Source of the DNA: Rhizobium sp. Q54
GTDB lineage: Bacteria; Pseudomonadota; Alphaproteobacteria; SHVZ01
Assembly: GCA_945871425.1 (NCBI GenBank)
Contig: CAMBVS010000032.1
Span: 1-42,405, forward strand
DNA: 42,405 bases
Reading direction: 5' to 3'
Part shown: positions 25,462-39,031 of the stretch, piece by piece
How positions within the stretch are numbered: position 1 is the stretch's first letter
Layout: each line of letters opens with the position of its first letter
Position numbers and translations under genes: made by a program
The notes under the pieces: generated by a model
Seen by the model: only the letters and a program-made list of their open reading frames with translations
What the model was told of the DNA's origin: nothing
Databases searched by the model: none

Positions 25462-26816
25462 GCCAGCTCGACCTTCTCCAGGGACTCCGGAATCTTGCAC
25501 GGCCAGCGCAGCTCCTCCTCGATCCGCCGGCGGAGCACGTCGGAGGCCGTCGGCTCGCCGTGGGTGATGAAGGTCATCCGCGGCGGGCGCGCGAACCCGC
25601 GCATCCATCTCAGGATCTCGTCGGCGTCGGCATGGGCGGAGAGCGCGGAGAGATTGGCGACTTCGGCGCGCACCGGAACATACTCGCCGTGGATCTTCAC
25701 GCTCTCGGCCCCGTCGACCATGGCCGCCCCCCTGGTGCCCGCCGCCTGGTAGCCGGCGAACAGGATCGTGCTGTCCGGATCCGGGGCGTAACGCTTGAGG
25801 TGATGCAACACCCTTCCCCCCGTGGCCATGCCGCTGGCCGAGATGATCACCTTCGGCATCGGATTGGCGGTGAGGGCCTTCGAGTCCTCGACATCGCGGA
25901 CGTAGCGCGCCTCGGCGCAGGCGGCCCGGCACTCATCCGGGGTCAGCCGGTGGTCCTCCGGATGGCGGTGTAGCAGCTGGGTGGCGTCGATCGCCATCGG
26001 GCTGTCGAGGAAGACGGGCACGTTCGACAGCCGGCCCCGGCGCTTGAGCCGGTCGAAGTGGTAGAGGAGCGACTGCGTCCGCCCGACCGCGAAGGCGGGG
26101 ATCACCACCGTGCCGCCGCGCTTCACGGTTCTCAGGACGATCTCCGCCAGGGCCTCCTCGGGATCGGCCCGGTCGTGCCGGCGATCGCCGTAGGTCGACT
26201 CGACGACGAGGTAGTCGGCCTCGTGGATGGCGGTCGGCTCGACCGTCACCGGATCGTCGTAGCGGCCGAGGTCGCCGGAAAAGACCACCCTGGTTCCCGC
26301 CCAGGCGAGCTCGACGATCGAGGCGCCGAGGATGTGCCCGGCCCGGTGCAGTCTGGCTGTCGCGCCGCCGTCGAGCACGCGATCGGTATTGAAGTCGAGG
26401 GGTATCAGGCGCTCGAGCGCCCGCTCGGCATCGCCAAGCGTGTACAGCGGCAGCGCCGGCTTGTGTTTCGAGAAGCCGTGCCGGTTGGCGAACTCGGCGT
26501 CCTTTTCCTGAAGGAATCCGCTGTCGGGCAGGAGGATCTCGCAGAGGTCGCGCGTCGCCGGGGAACAATGGACGCGGCCTGCATAGCCGTCCCGGATCAG
26601 GGCGGGGAGGTAGCCCGAGTGGTCGAGATGCGCGTGCGTGAGCACGACCGATCCGATCGTGGCCGGATCCACCGGAAGCGGAGCCCAGTTGCGAAGCCGC
26701 AGGATCTTCAATCCCTGGAACAGCCCGCAATCGACGAGGATGCGGCGCGCACCCGACTCCACGAGGTACTTCGAGCCGGTGACGGTACCGGCCCCGCCCA
26801 AGAACGTCAGATGCAC
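25458..26816 (-). CDS. MBL-fold beta-CASP RNA-processing nuclease-like protein
   Basis: A 452-residue metallo-beta-lactamase/beta-CASP protein related to CPSF73 and other RNA-specific nucleases. Zinc ligands sit in THAHLDHSG (His61, His63, Asp65, His66). The beta-CASP part includes VFLDSPMAIDA, and the C-terminal RNA-specificity motif is ISASGMATGGRVLHHL with SAHADADEIL. I chose the GTG at 26816 because GAGGA lies 7 nt upstream and the fold starts at once (HLTFLGGAGTVTGS); a longer frame to 26993 would overlap the peptidase gene. Its product should cut or trim RNA from an end. It is the first gene of a three-gene coupled operon with the NMP phosphorylase and Prs homologue. Confidence 0.9.
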   Translation of the reverse strand: MHLTFLGGAGTVTGSKYLVESGARRILVDCGLFQGLKILRLRNWAPLPVDPATIGSVVLTHAHLDHSGYLPALIRDGYAGRVHCSPATRDLCEILLPDSGFLQEKDAEFANRHGFSKHKPALPLYTLGDAERALERLIPLDFNTDRVLDGGATARLHRAGHILGASIVELAWAGTRVVFSGDLGRYDDPVTVEPTAIHEADYLVVESTYGDRRHDRADPEEALAEIVLRTVKRGGTVVIPAFAVGRTQSLLYHFDRLKRRGRLSNVPVFLDSPMAIDATQLLHRHPEDHRLTPDECRAACAEARYVRDVEDSKALTANPMPKVIISASGMATGGRVLHHLKRYAPDPDSTILFAGYQAAGTRGAAMVDGAESVKIHGEYVPVRAEVANLSALSAHADADEILRWMRGFARPPRMTFITHGEPTASDVLRRRIEEELRWPCKIPESLEKVELA

Positions 26817-26869
26817 GGCAATTCCTCGAAGGTCCGGCCGCAGAGCAGCCCTGATTCCGTCTCCACAGC

Positions 26870-27316
26870 CTATCTCGCCGCGTCCTCGATCGCTTCGATC
26901 TCCTCGTCGGAGAGTCCGAAGTGATGGCCGATCTCGTGGATCAGCACATGCTCGACGAGCTCGGCCAGGGGGACGTCGCCGCGCTCGGCCCACTCGTCCA
27001 GGATCGGCCGGCGATAGAGATAGACGCGGGATTGCGCGGTCGGCGGATCGCCGAGCGAGCGGTCGGCGAGATCGATGCCGTCATAGAGGCCGGTCAGATC
27101 GAACGGGTCCTTGATCCCGAGCGACTCCAGGACCTCTTCGTCGGCGAACTCCTGGACGTGGAAGACGACGTCGCCGACCAGCTGGCGGAACGGGGCCGGC
27201 AGACGTTTGAACGCGGCCTCCGCCACCTCGGCGAACTCATCCAGGCCGGGGGCGGGGCGGGCGAAAAGTCCGGTCGCCGGATCGTCAGACGGTGATTGGG
27301 GGGAGCGATGGGCCAT
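26870..27316 (-). CDS. Minimal zincin metallopeptidase family protein
   Basis: A 148-residue protein of the DUF1025 metallopeptidase family. The extended zinc motif HExxHxxGxxD is complete: His127, Glu128, His131 and Asp137 in [16 protein letters not shown]. It has no signal peptide, so it is likely cytosolic. Physiological substrates are unknown for this family. It starts with ATG at 27316, lies 53 bp upstream of the beta-CASP gene on the same strand, and could be in the same transcript. The 56-bp gap to divergent phhB must hold a promoter for each. Confidence 0.88.
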   Translation of the reverse strand: MAHRSPQSPSDDPATGLFARPAPGLDEFAEVAEAAFKRLPAPFRQLVGDVVFHVQEFADEEVLESLGIKDPFDLTGLYDGIDLADRSLGDPPTAQSRVYLYRRPILDEWAERGDVPLAELVEHVLIHEIGHHFGLSDEEIEAIEDAAR

Positions 27317-27372
27317 GGCATGTTGCGATATCCCTCGCTAACGTCGGATGCAAGCATCCGATGGAGAGGCTC

Positions 27373-27681
27373 ATGCGGCCGAAGAAGCTGGAAGGCGTCC
27401 AGCGCGTCAACGCGTTCTCGCTCCTGGATGGCTGGACCGAGGTCGCCGGTCGAGACGCCATCAGGAAGACGTTCAAGTTCGGCGACTTCAGCCGCGCCTT
27501 CGCGTTCATGACGCGCGTGGCACTCCGGGCCGAGCAGCTCGATCACCATCCCGAATGGTCGAACGTCTACGACAAGGTCGAGGTGACGCTCTCGACCCAC
27601 GACGCCGGCGGCGTCACCGAGCTGGACGTGGCGCTGGCCCGCTTCATCGACGAGGTGGCGAAGCCGGCGGCGGCGAGCTGA
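27373..27681 (+). CDS. phhB: 4a-hydroxytetrahydrobiopterin dehydratase (pterin-4a-carbinolamine dehydratase)
   Basis: A 102-residue PCD/DCoH protein that dehydrates the 4a-hydroxy-pterin made by aromatic amino acid hydroxylases. The signature is plain: [30 protein letters not shown], with His58, His59 and His76 in the expected places. I start at 27373 because GGAGAGG is 4-5 nt upstream; an in-frame ATG four codons earlier is possible. No phenylalanine hydroxylase gene is in the window, so its partner is elsewhere or it serves another pterin reaction, such as one for molybdopterin or folate. It converges on the SDR gene with a 4-bp gap. Confidence 0.92.
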   Translation: MRPKKLEGVQRVNAFSLLDGWTEVAGRDAIRKTFKFGDFSRAFAFMTRVALRAEQLDHHPEWSNVYDKVEVTLSTHDAGGVTELDVALARFIDEVAKPAAAS

Positions 27682-27685
27682 CGCG

Positions 27686-28447
27686 CTATTTCGGCTGCAT
27701 GCGGAGCGCGCCGTCGAGGCGGATGGTCTCGCCGTTCAGCATCGGGTTGTCGATGATCGCCAGCACCAGCCGGGCGTATTCCTCGGGATGGCCGAAGCGG
27801 GTGGGGAAGGGCACGCCCGCCGCCAGCGACTCCTGCACTGCCTGAGGCATGTTGAGCAGCAGCGGCGTGCCGAAGAGGCCGGGCGCGATGGTGCAGACGC
27901 GGATGCCGGACCTGGCGAACTCGCGCGCCGCCGGCAGCGTCAGCGCGGCGACGCCGCCCTTGGAGGCGGCATAGGCGGCCTGGCCGATCTGGCCCTCGAA
28001 GGCGGCGACAGAGGCGGTGGTGACGACGACGCCGCGCTCGCCGTCCTCCAGCGCCGGCAGCGCCGAGGCGCCGGCCGCGAGCAGCCGCATGATGTTGAAG
28101 GTGCCGATCAGGTTGACCTCGATCACCCGGCGGAAGTCGGCCAGCGCCAGCGGCCCTTCGCGGCCGACGATGCGGGCGGCCGGTGCGATCCCGGCACAGG
28201 CGACGGCGACCCGGGCCGCCCCGTGGGCCTTGGCTGCGGCGGCGACCGCGGCCTCGGTCGACGCGGCGTCGGAGACGTCGCAGCCTTGCGCGATGCCGCC
28301 GATCTCCCTGGCCACCGCCTCGGCCGCATCCTTGTTGAGATCGAAGACCGCAACCCTGGCCCCCGCCTTTGCCAAAGCCAGCGCCGTCGCCGCGCCGAGG
28401 CCGGAGCCGCCGCCGGTGACGATCGCGGCGTGTCCTTGGAGTTTCAT
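27686..28447 (-). CDS. SDR family dehydrogenase, 3-hydroxyacyl-CoA dehydrogenase type-2-like
   Basis: A 253-residue SDR with intact machinery: TGGGSGLG (11-18), Ser146, Tyr159 and Lys163 (YAASK). The layout resembles HSD17B10/short-chain 3-hydroxyacyl-CoA dehydrogenase: CAGIAPA, FNIMRL, a PALEDGERGVVV(T/N)TASVAAFEGQIGQ segment and a C-terminal NPMLNGETIRLDGALRM. It would oxidise a 3-hydroxyacyl-CoA such as 2-methyl-3-hydroxybutyryl-CoA in branched-chain amino acid breakdown, which fits the leucine-degradation genes upstream on the same strand. A gap of about 470 bp with a repeat and an antitoxin-like remnant separates it from mccA. Confidence 0.9.
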   Translation of the reverse strand: MKLQGHAAIVTGGGSGLGAATALALAKAGARVAVFDLNKDAAEAVAREIGGIAQGCDVSDAASTEAAVAAAAKAHGAARVAVACAGIAPAARIVGREGPLALADFRRVIEVNLIGTFNIMRLLAAGASALPALEDGERGVVVTTASVAAFEGQIGQAAYAASKGGVAALTLPAAREFARSGIRVCTIAPGLFGTPLLLNMPQAVQESLAAGVPFPTRFGHPEEYARLVLAIIDNPMLNGETIRLDGALRMQPK

Positions 28448-28500
28448 GGTCTCTCTCCCGTGCTGATTTGGCGGCTATAGCCGAGACGATGGCTACGAGG

Positions 28501-28645
28501 CAATTCGTAACCCTCCCTCATGCGAAGCGAGGTCGGCACAGGCTTAGTGGCTGCAACGCTCCTCGCTGCGCTCGGCCCCCACCCTCGCCCTCCCCAGGCA
28601 AAGCCGGGGGAGGGGGCCGAGGTGCGGTCTTCGCCGTGTGAATTG
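28501..28645. repeat. GC-rich intergenic repeat-like element with palindromic core
   Basis: Non-coding looking DNA between the SDR gene and the antitoxin-like ORF. The core (about 28572-28620) has opposed pyrimidine and purine arms (CGGCCCCC ... CCCTCCCC then GGGGGAGGGGGCCG) around AGGCAAAGCC, typical of dispersed intergenic repeats in GC-rich Alphaproteobacteria. CAATTC at 28501-28506 and GAATTG at 28640-28645 are inverted and could mark its ends, but six bases can match by chance. A second copy in the window was not found. Confidence 0.45.
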
Positions 28646-28871
28646 CGTAAGTTTGATCGGGACTCTGCCGACGCGCGCGGGCGAACCACGCTGCATCGGC
28701 GATCGGTGCCGCGTCGGGATCCGACGCGGCCGCCGCTTCGATCTCTTCGTCGGTGAGCGCATTGACGCGCTTCAAGTCGGTCCGGTCTTTCGGCAGGCGC
28801 AGTTTGCCGCCGGCCAGCATCTTGAAGACCTTGCCATCGATCAGACGCGCCCGGGTGATGCGAGACTTCAT
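28518..28871 (-). pseudogene. Truncated BrnA-like antitoxin/regulator ORF
   Basis: A 117-codon ORF from ATG at 28871. Its first 70 residues look like a real antitoxin or regulator N-terminus: GKVFKMLAGGKLRLPKDRTD followed by LKRVNALTDEEIEAAAASDPDAAPI and AAWFARARR, a pattern shared by BrnA-type antitoxins and some HTH antitoxins. The DNA-binding domain that should follow is missing; after SPDQTYA the frame runs through the GC-rich repeat as proline/glycine-rich nonsense. No toxin gene adjoins. It is therefore probably a remnant cut by the repeat. It could still be expressed behind mccA, whose stop is 44 bp upstream. Confidence 0.5.
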
Positions 28872-28915
28872 CGTTGTCGCGACCGGCGTCGTCGCAGTGG
28901 TGAGACGAAGTGATG

Positions 28916-30907
<1,992 letters not shown>

Positions 30908-32041
30908 CTAGGGCGCTTCCAGCGCCGGCAGCGCCTCCACGATGCCGAGCAGCAGGTGATAGCCGGTCGATCCGGGCATGGCGGCGTTCACCACCTGGAG
31001 CCGGCGGTCGAGATGCTCGTTCCAGCGGCCGTCCTCGTGCAGGTAGCGGTCGAACATGAAGCGGACGTGGCGGGCGAGCTCGAGCCTCAGATGCGGGCGC
31101 TGGGCATAGGCCTTCAGGCACTCGGTCAGCGGCCACATGCGCTTCTTGTCGTTGATCGTCCGGCCGTAGCGGTCGACCTCGTCGTAGACGCCGCCGTACT
31201 GCGCATCGAGGCCGTGGCCGCGGGCGAATTCGAACAGCTTGTCGGCGGCTGCCTTCGCGTCGTCGCGCTGGAAGCGCATGGCGAAGCGGTTGAGCAGCCA
31301 TGACCATTCGAAATGATGCCCGGGCTCGACGATGTGGCCGCGCTGGGGATCGGGCGTCCAGTCGGCGCGGAAATATTCGCCGAGCGTGCGGCCGTCGAAG
31401 AACTTGGTGAGGAACATGTCGACGATCCGGTCCGCCTCCTCGCGATAGCGGGGCGAGGGCGCGGCCTGGTCCAGTGCCATCAGGCCTTCCAGCAGGTGCA
31501 TGTGCGGATTCTGCAGGCGCAGTCCCGGCAGCACGTTCCAGGCCTCGTCGGCAGCGACGTGGTAGCCGCCGTGACGGCCGTCATGCAGCTTGGCCTTGAG
31601 CACTTCCAGCGTGTCGTCGGCAGCGCCCAGCGCGGTCACGTCGCCGGTGGCGCGGTGATAGTAGGCAAGCGCGAAGAGGATGAAGGCGTGGCCGTAGAAG
31701 TCCTTGCGTCCGTCCAGCTTCTGGCCGTCCTGGGCGACAGTGAAGTACCAGCCGCCGTTCCGGCGGTCGCGGTAGTGGCGCATCAGGAAGGCGTAGCCGT
31801 CGCGCGCCGCCCGCTCATTGTCGCCGCGATGGCCCATCAGACAGGCCTGGCTGTAGCAGTAGATCTGCCGGCATTGCACGACCAGCCGCTTGTATCCCAG
31901 CTCGTAGGGGGTCAGGTCCGGCTGCAGGCGCTCGTGGAAGCCGCCATGCTTCGTGTCCCAGCCATGCGTGCGCCAGATCGGCAGGTGCTTGTCGAATAGC
32001 CAGGTGCGGGCCCGGGCGGCGAGGGCGGGATCGGAGGTCAT
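30908..32041 (-). CDS. AGE family epimerase/isomerase
   Basis: A 377-residue (alpha/alpha)6-barrel protein of the N-acylglucosamine 2-epimerase family, whose members isomerise or epimerise sugars such as mannose/fructose or N-acetylglucosamine. Family marks are KRLVVQCRQIYCYSQA, DFYGHAFILFALAY, NPHMHLLEGLMAL and EPGHHFEWSWLL, which carry the conserved histidines. It sits inside the leucine-degradation operon: its ATG overlaps the liuC stop (ATGA) and its stop abuts the liuD start. No sugar genes are nearby. Why a sugar isomerase is bound so tightly into this operon is unclear; the true substrate may not be a free sugar. Confidence 0.9.
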   Translation of the reverse strand: MTSDPALAARARTWLFDKHLPIWRTHGWDTKHGGFHERLQPDLTPYELGYKRLVVQCRQIYCYSQACLMGHRGDNERAARDGYAFLMRHYRDRRNGGWYFTVAQDGQKLDGRKDFYGHAFILFALAYYHRATGDVTALGAADDTLEVLKAKLHDGRHGGYHVAADEAWNVLPGLRLQNPHMHLLEGLMALDQAAPSPRYREEADRIVDMFLTKFFDGRTLGEYFRADWTPDPQRGHIVEPGHHFEWSWLLNRFAMRFQRDDAKAAADKLFEFARGHGLDAQYGGVYDEVDRYGRTINDKKRMWPLTECLKAYAQRPHLRLELARHVRFMFDRYLHEDGRWNEHLDRRLQVVNAAMPGSTGYHLLLGIVEALPALEAP

Positions 32042-32829
32042 CCGCGGACCCAGTTGGGCTTCCGCTTGTCGAGGAAGGCCCCGATGCCTTCGCGGCCCTC
32101 GGCCGTGGCGCGGCGCCTGGCGATCAGGGCGGCGGTCTCCCGCATCACCGCCTCGTCGATCGGGCGGTGGGCGACGTCGCGCACCAGCTTCTTCGCCGCG
32201 CCTTGAGCCTCCGGGCCGCCCTGGAGGAACTCGCCGACCAGCCGTTCGACCGCGGCATCCAGCTCCTCGAGCGGCACCACCTCGTGCACGAGGCCGATGC
32301 GGCGGGCCTCGTCGGCCTTGAAGCGCTCGCCCGAGACCGCGTAGCGACGCATGGCGCGGGGACCGATGGCGGCGGTGACGTAGGGGCCGATGGTCGCCGG
32401 CGCCAGCCCGATCTTCACTTCCGACAGAGAGAAGATCGCACCCTCGGCGGCGACGGCGACGTCGCAGCACGAGACCAGGCCGACGCCGCCGGCGAAGACC
32501 GCGCCCTGGATGCGGCAGATCACCGGCTTCGGCAGGATGTCGAGGGTCTTCAGCATCACCGCCAGGCGGTAGGCGTCCTCCTGGTTCTCCGTCTCGGTCA
32601 GCGTCCCCTGCTTTCGCATCCAGTTGAGGTCGCCGCCGGCGGAGAAGCTCTTGCCGTTGGAGGCGAGCACCATCACGCGGGCCTTGGGATCGGTCGCCAC
32701 CCGCTCGAAGGCCGAGCGCAGCTCCTCGATCAGCACCTCGTTGAAGGCGTTGTGGATCTCCGGGCGGTTGAGCGTGACGGTGGCGACGCCGCGGGCATCG
32801 GTCGAGTGCAGGACGATGGGTTCGCTCAC
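32038..32829 (-). CDS. liuC: Methylglutaconyl-CoA hydratase / enoyl-CoA hydratase family
   Basis: A 263-residue crotonase-fold enzyme starting with GTG at 32829. It has LNRPEIHNAFNEVLIEEL, the oxyanion strand SFSAGGDLNWMR, GAVFAGGVGLVSCCDVAVAAE and SLSEVKIGLAPATI, closely matching the LiuC/AUH group. Expected reaction: hydration of 3-methylglutaconyl-CoA to HMG-CoA, the step after methylcrotonyl-CoA carboxylase. It lies between the two carboxylase subunit genes: 10 bp after liuB, and overlapping the AGE epimerase by 4 bp. Other enoyl-CoA substrates cannot be excluded, but context makes the leucine step most likely. Confidence 0.9.
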   Translation of the reverse strand: MSEPIVLHSTDARGVATVTLNRPEIHNAFNEVLIEELRSAFERVATDPKARVMVLASNGKSFSAGGDLNWMRKQGTLTETENQEDAYRLAVMLKTLDILPKPVICRIQGAVFAGGVGLVSCCDVAVAAEGAIFSLSEVKIGLAPATIGPYVTAAIGPRAMRRYAVSGERFKADEARRIGLVHEVVPLEELDAAVERLVGEFLQGGPEAQGAAKKLVRDVAHRPIDEAVMRETAALIARRRATAEGREGIGAFLDKRKPNWVRG

Positions 32830-32839
32830 GGACAGGGCC

Positions 32840-34447
32840 TCACATGCGAAAGACGCCGAACCGCGTCTCCGGGATCGGCGCGTTCAGCGAGGCCGAGATG
32901 CCGAGGCCGAGCGCCATCCGCGTGTCCACCGGATCGAGCACGCCGTCGTCCCAAAGCCGCGCGCTGGCATAGTAGGGATGGCCCTGGGTCTCGTATTGCC
33001 GGCGGATCGGCGCCTTGAACGCCTCCTCCTCGGCGGCCGGCCAGGTGCCGCCCTTGGCCTCCAGGTTGTCGCGGCGAACCTGCGCCAGCACGGCCGCGGC
33101 CTGCTCGCCGCCCATCACCGAGATGCGGGCGTTCGGCCACATCCACAGCAGCCGCGGCTGGAAGGCGCGCCCGCACATGCCGTAGTTGCCGGCGCCGAAG
33201 CTGCCGCCGATCAGCACGGTGAACTTCGGCACCTGAGCGCAGCTGACCGCGGTCACCAGCTTGGCGCCGTCCTTGGCGATGCCGCCGGATTCGTACTTCC
33301 TGCCGACCATGAAGCCCGAGATGTTCTGCAGGAACACCAGCGGGATCTTCCGCTGGCAGCAGAGCTCGATGAAATGCGCGCCCTTCAGCGAGGATTCCGA
33401 GAACAGGATGCCGTTGTTGGCGACGATGCCGACCGGATATCCGAGGATCCGGGCGAAGCCGCAGACCAGGGTGGCGCCATAGCGCGCCTTGAACTCGTCC
33501 AGACGCGAGCCGTCGACCAGGCGGGCGATGACCTCGCGCACGTCGTAGGGGGTGCGGAGGTCGGGCGGGACCACGCCGTAGAGCTCGGCCGGGTCGTAGC
33601 GCGGGTCCTCCGGGCTGGCGACGTCCAGCGGGTTCGCCTTGGCCCGGTTCAGATTGCCGACGATGGTCCTGGCGATGCCGAGCGCATGGGCGTCGTCCTC
33701 GGCGAAGTGATCGGCGACGCCGGAAATCCGGGTATGGACGTCGGCGCCGCCCAGATCCTCGGCGGTCACCACCTCGCCGGTCGCGGCCTTCACCAGCGGC
33801 GGGCCGGCGAGGAAGATCGTGCCCTGGCCCTTGACGATGATGGTCTCGTCCGACATCGCCGGGACATAGGCACCGCCGGCGGTGCAGCTGCCCATGACCA
33901 CGGCGATCTGGGGGATGCCGGCGGCCGAGAGGGTCGCCTGGTTGTAGAAGATGCGGCCGAAATGGTCGCGGTCGGGGAAGACGTGGTCCTGGTTCGGCAG
34001 GTTGGCGCCGCCGGAATCGACCAGATAGATGCAGGGAAGCCGGTTCTCCCGCGCGATCTCCTGGGCGCGGAGATGCTTCTTCACGGTCACCGGGTAGTAG
34101 GTGCCGCCCTTGACCGTGGCGTCGTTGGCGATGACCACGCATTCGCGGCCCGAGACCCGGCCGATGCCGGTCAGGATGCCGCCGGCCGGCACGTCGTCGT
34201 CATAGAGGCCGTGGCCGGCGAGCTGGGAGAGCTCGAGGAAGGGCGATCCCGTATCCAGCAGCGTGCGGACGCGGTCCCGCGGCAGCAGCTTGTTGCGGCC
34301 GAGATGCCGGGCGCGGGCCTGCTCGCCGCCGCCCTGGCTGATCCGGCCCACCAGCGCCTTCAGGTCATCGACCTGGACCCGCATCGCCTCGATATTGCGG
34401 CGGAACTCGTCCGAGCGCGGGTTGATCTGGGAGGCGATGACGCTCAT
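32840..34447 (-). CDS. liuB: Methylcrotonyl-CoA carboxylase, carboxyltransferase (beta) subunit
   Basis: A 535-residue carboxyltransferase, the exact size usual for MccB. It moves CO2 from biotin to 3-methylcrotonyl-CoA. Diagnostic parts are [39 protein letters not shown], the oxyanion loop [16 protein letters not shown], and [15 protein letters not shown] with [17 protein letters not shown] use the ATG at 34447; an open frame continues upstream but runs antisense-like through the isomerase gene. The ribosome site is weak, and the gene starts 13 bp after the DsbA-type gene, so coupling is likely. Neither isovaleryl-CoA dehydrogenase nor HMG-CoA lyase is in the window. Confidence 0.93.
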   Translation of the reverse strand: MSVIASQINPRSDEFRRNIEAMRVQVDDLKALVGRISQGGGEQARARHLGRNKLLPRDRVRTLLDTGSPFLELSQLAGHGLYDDDVPAGGILTGIGRVSGRECVVIANDATVKGGTYYPVTVKKHLRAQEIARENRLPCIYLVDSGGANLPNQDHVFPDRDHFGRIFYNQATLSAAGIPQIAVVMGSCTAGGAYVPAMSDETIIVKGQGTIFLAGPPLVKAATGEVVTAEDLGGADVHTRISGVADHFAEDDAHALGIARTIVGNLNRAKANPLDVASPEDPRYDPAELYGVVPPDLRTPYDVREVIARLVDGSRLDEFKARYGATLVCGFARILGYPVGIVANNGILFSESSLKGAHFIELCCQRKIPLVFLQNISGFMVGRKYESGGIAKDGAKLVTAVSCAQVPKFTVLIGGSFGAGNYGMCGRAFQPRLLWMWPNARISVMGGEQAAAVLAQVRRDNLEAKGGTWPAAEEEAFKAPIRRQYETQGHPYYASARLWDDGVLDPVDTRMALGLGISASLNAPIPETRFGVFRM

Positions 34448-34460
34448 GCGGCGGGTCGGC

Positions 34461-35063
34461 TCACCACCCGCCGGTCTCGAGCCAGCGGTCGATCTGCTCC
34501 AGGCGGTCGTGGCCCCAGAAGGGCTCGCCATCGACGATGAAGAAGGGGGAGCCGAAGACGCCGAGCTGGATGGCGCGGTCGGTCTCGGCCCGCAGCTTCT
34601 CCTTGATCGCCGGATCGTTGATGCCGGCCAGCACCGCCTTCGGGTCGACGCCGACCTTGCTGGCGATCTCCGCGGCCGCCTCCGCGGTCTCCGGCGGCTG
34701 TCCCTCGCCGAAGATCCGGTGGTAGACCGCCTTGGCATAGGCGCGGGCCTTGCCCGGGTCGCCGGCGTCGAGGAAATAGAAGGCGCGCGCGGCCGCCACC
34801 GACAGGAACGGAAATTTCGCCGGAATCTGGAACGGGACCCCGATCTCGCGGGCCGAGCGCTCCATGTCGCGACGGGCATAGGTTCCCTTGAGCGGCTGAT
34901 CCATCAGCGGCTGCCCCCCGGTCACCTTGAAGACGGCGCCAAGGAGGAACGGCTTCCAGGCCGCCGACCGCCGGTGGTTCTCGGCCAGCTTGTCGATCCG
35001 CTGGGCGGCCAGGTAGCCGTAGGGCGAGGAGAAGTCGAACCAGAATTCGATCGGCTGCGGCAT
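34461..35063 (-). CDS. 2-hydroxychromene-2-carboxylate isomerase / DsbA-family (GST kappa-like) protein
   Basis: A 200-residue thioredoxin-fold protein of the HCCA isomerase/GST kappa type. It starts [16 protein letters not shown], with the Ser in FSSPY that takes the place of the DsbA cysteine, and ends with [27 protein letters not shown], both hallmarks of the group. Known members isomerise 2-hydroxychromene-2-carboxylate using glutathione in naphthalene breakdown, but most homologues near acyl-CoA genes have no tested role. It is the first gene of the leucine-degradation cluster and is divergent from coxS over a gap of about 207 bp. Confidence 0.88.
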   Translation of the reverse strand: MPQPIEFWFDFSSPYGYLAAQRIDKLAENHRRSAAWKPFLLGAVFKVTGGQPLMDQPLKGTYARRDMERSAREIGVPFQIPAKFPFLSVAAARAFYFLDAGDPGKARAYAKAVYHRIFGEGQPPETAEAAAEIASKVGVDPKAVLAGINDPAIKEKLRAETDRAIQLGVFGSPFFIVDGEPFWGHDRLEQIDRWLETGGW

Positions 35064-35270
35064 CCGGGTGTTTCTCCTCTCCTATCGGTCGTTTCATAGC
35101 CGCTTTCGGGGTTGCGCGGAAGTCTTCCGCCGTGGAGTTGCAAGCGCTTGACCCGCACCGCGGCTCCGTCGACACTAGCTCCGCCGCCGACCGGACCCAT
35201 AAGCCCAAGAACGATCGTGCCGTCCGGAAGGCCAAGACCTTAGAGAAGACTCAAATCCCGGGAGGGGGCG

Positions 35271-35738
35271 ATGCCCACCACTGTGTCGATGACCGTCAAC
35301 GGCAAGAAGGTGTCCGGCTCGATCGAGCCAAGGACGCTGCTGGTCCAGTTCATCCGCGAGACCCTCGGTCTCACCGGAACCCATGTCGGCTGCGATACCA
35401 GCCAGTGCGGCTCCTGCGTCGTCCACGTCGACGGCAAGTCGGTGAAGAGCTGCACCATCCTGGCAGCCCAGGCCGAGGGCAGCGACGTGCTGACCATCGA
35501 AGGCGTCGCCAAGGACGGTAAGCTGCACCCGATGCAGGAAGCCTTTCGCGAGAACCACGGCCTGCAATGCGGCTTCTGCACGCCCGGCATGGTGATGAGC
35601 GCGCTCGACCTGGTGAAGAACAACAAGAACCCGAGCGAGCAGCAGATCCGCGACTGGCTCGAGGGCAACATCTGCCGCTGCACGGGCTATCACAACATCG
35701 TCAAGGCGATCGCCGCCGGTGCCAAGGCGATGGCGTAA
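35271..35738 (+). CDS. coxS: Molybdenum hydroxylase small subunit, [2Fe-2S] (CoxS-like)
   Basis: A 155-residue iron-sulfur subunit with two [2Fe-2S] clusters: Cys41, Cys46, Cys49, Cys61 in the plant-ferredoxin-like N-terminal domain, and Cys100, Cys103, Cys135, Cys137 in the helical C-terminal domain (QCGFCTPGM ... [11 protein letters not shown]). It passes electrons from the molybdenum site of CoxL to the FAD of CoxM. It is the first gene of an S-L-M operon, with GGAGGGGG immediately before the ATG. Confidence 0.93.
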   Translation: MPTTVSMTVNGKKVSGSIEPRTLLVQFIRETLGLTGTHVGCDTSQCGSCVVHVDGKSVKSCTILAAQAEGSDVLTIEGVAKDGKLHPMQEAFRENHGLQCGFCTPGMVMSALDLVKNNKNPSEQQIRDWLEGNICRCTGYHNIVKAIAAGAKAMA

Positions 35739-35791
35739 AGCCACGCCGGTGCCGTCGACCGAACAAAGATAAAGATGAGGGAGAGACCGCC

Positions 35792-38158
<2,367 letters not shown>

Positions 38159-38174
38159 GCGGAGGGATCCTCAC

Positions 38175-38966
<792 letters not shown>

Positions 38967-38991
38967 GCCGCTTTCGTCTGGGAGCCTGAAG

Positions 38992-39021
38992 ACGGCGCCG
39001 GGTCCCTCCGGCGCCGTTTTT
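38992..39021 (+). terminator. Rho-independent terminator of the cox operon
   Basis: Perfect 8-bp stem ACGGCGCC / GGCGCCGT with a 10-nt loop, followed by TTTTTCTTT, 25 bp after the coxM stop. This is a textbook intrinsic terminator for plus-strand transcription. Confidence 0.88.
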
Positions 39022-39031
39022 CTTTGGGTGG

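Noticed and set aside
28448..28517. Continuation of the antitoxin beyond the repeat (clean insertion)
   Set aside because: The sequence on the far side does not read as a ribbon-helix-helix or HTH domain in any minus frame, so a simple insertion with both halves kept is not supported.
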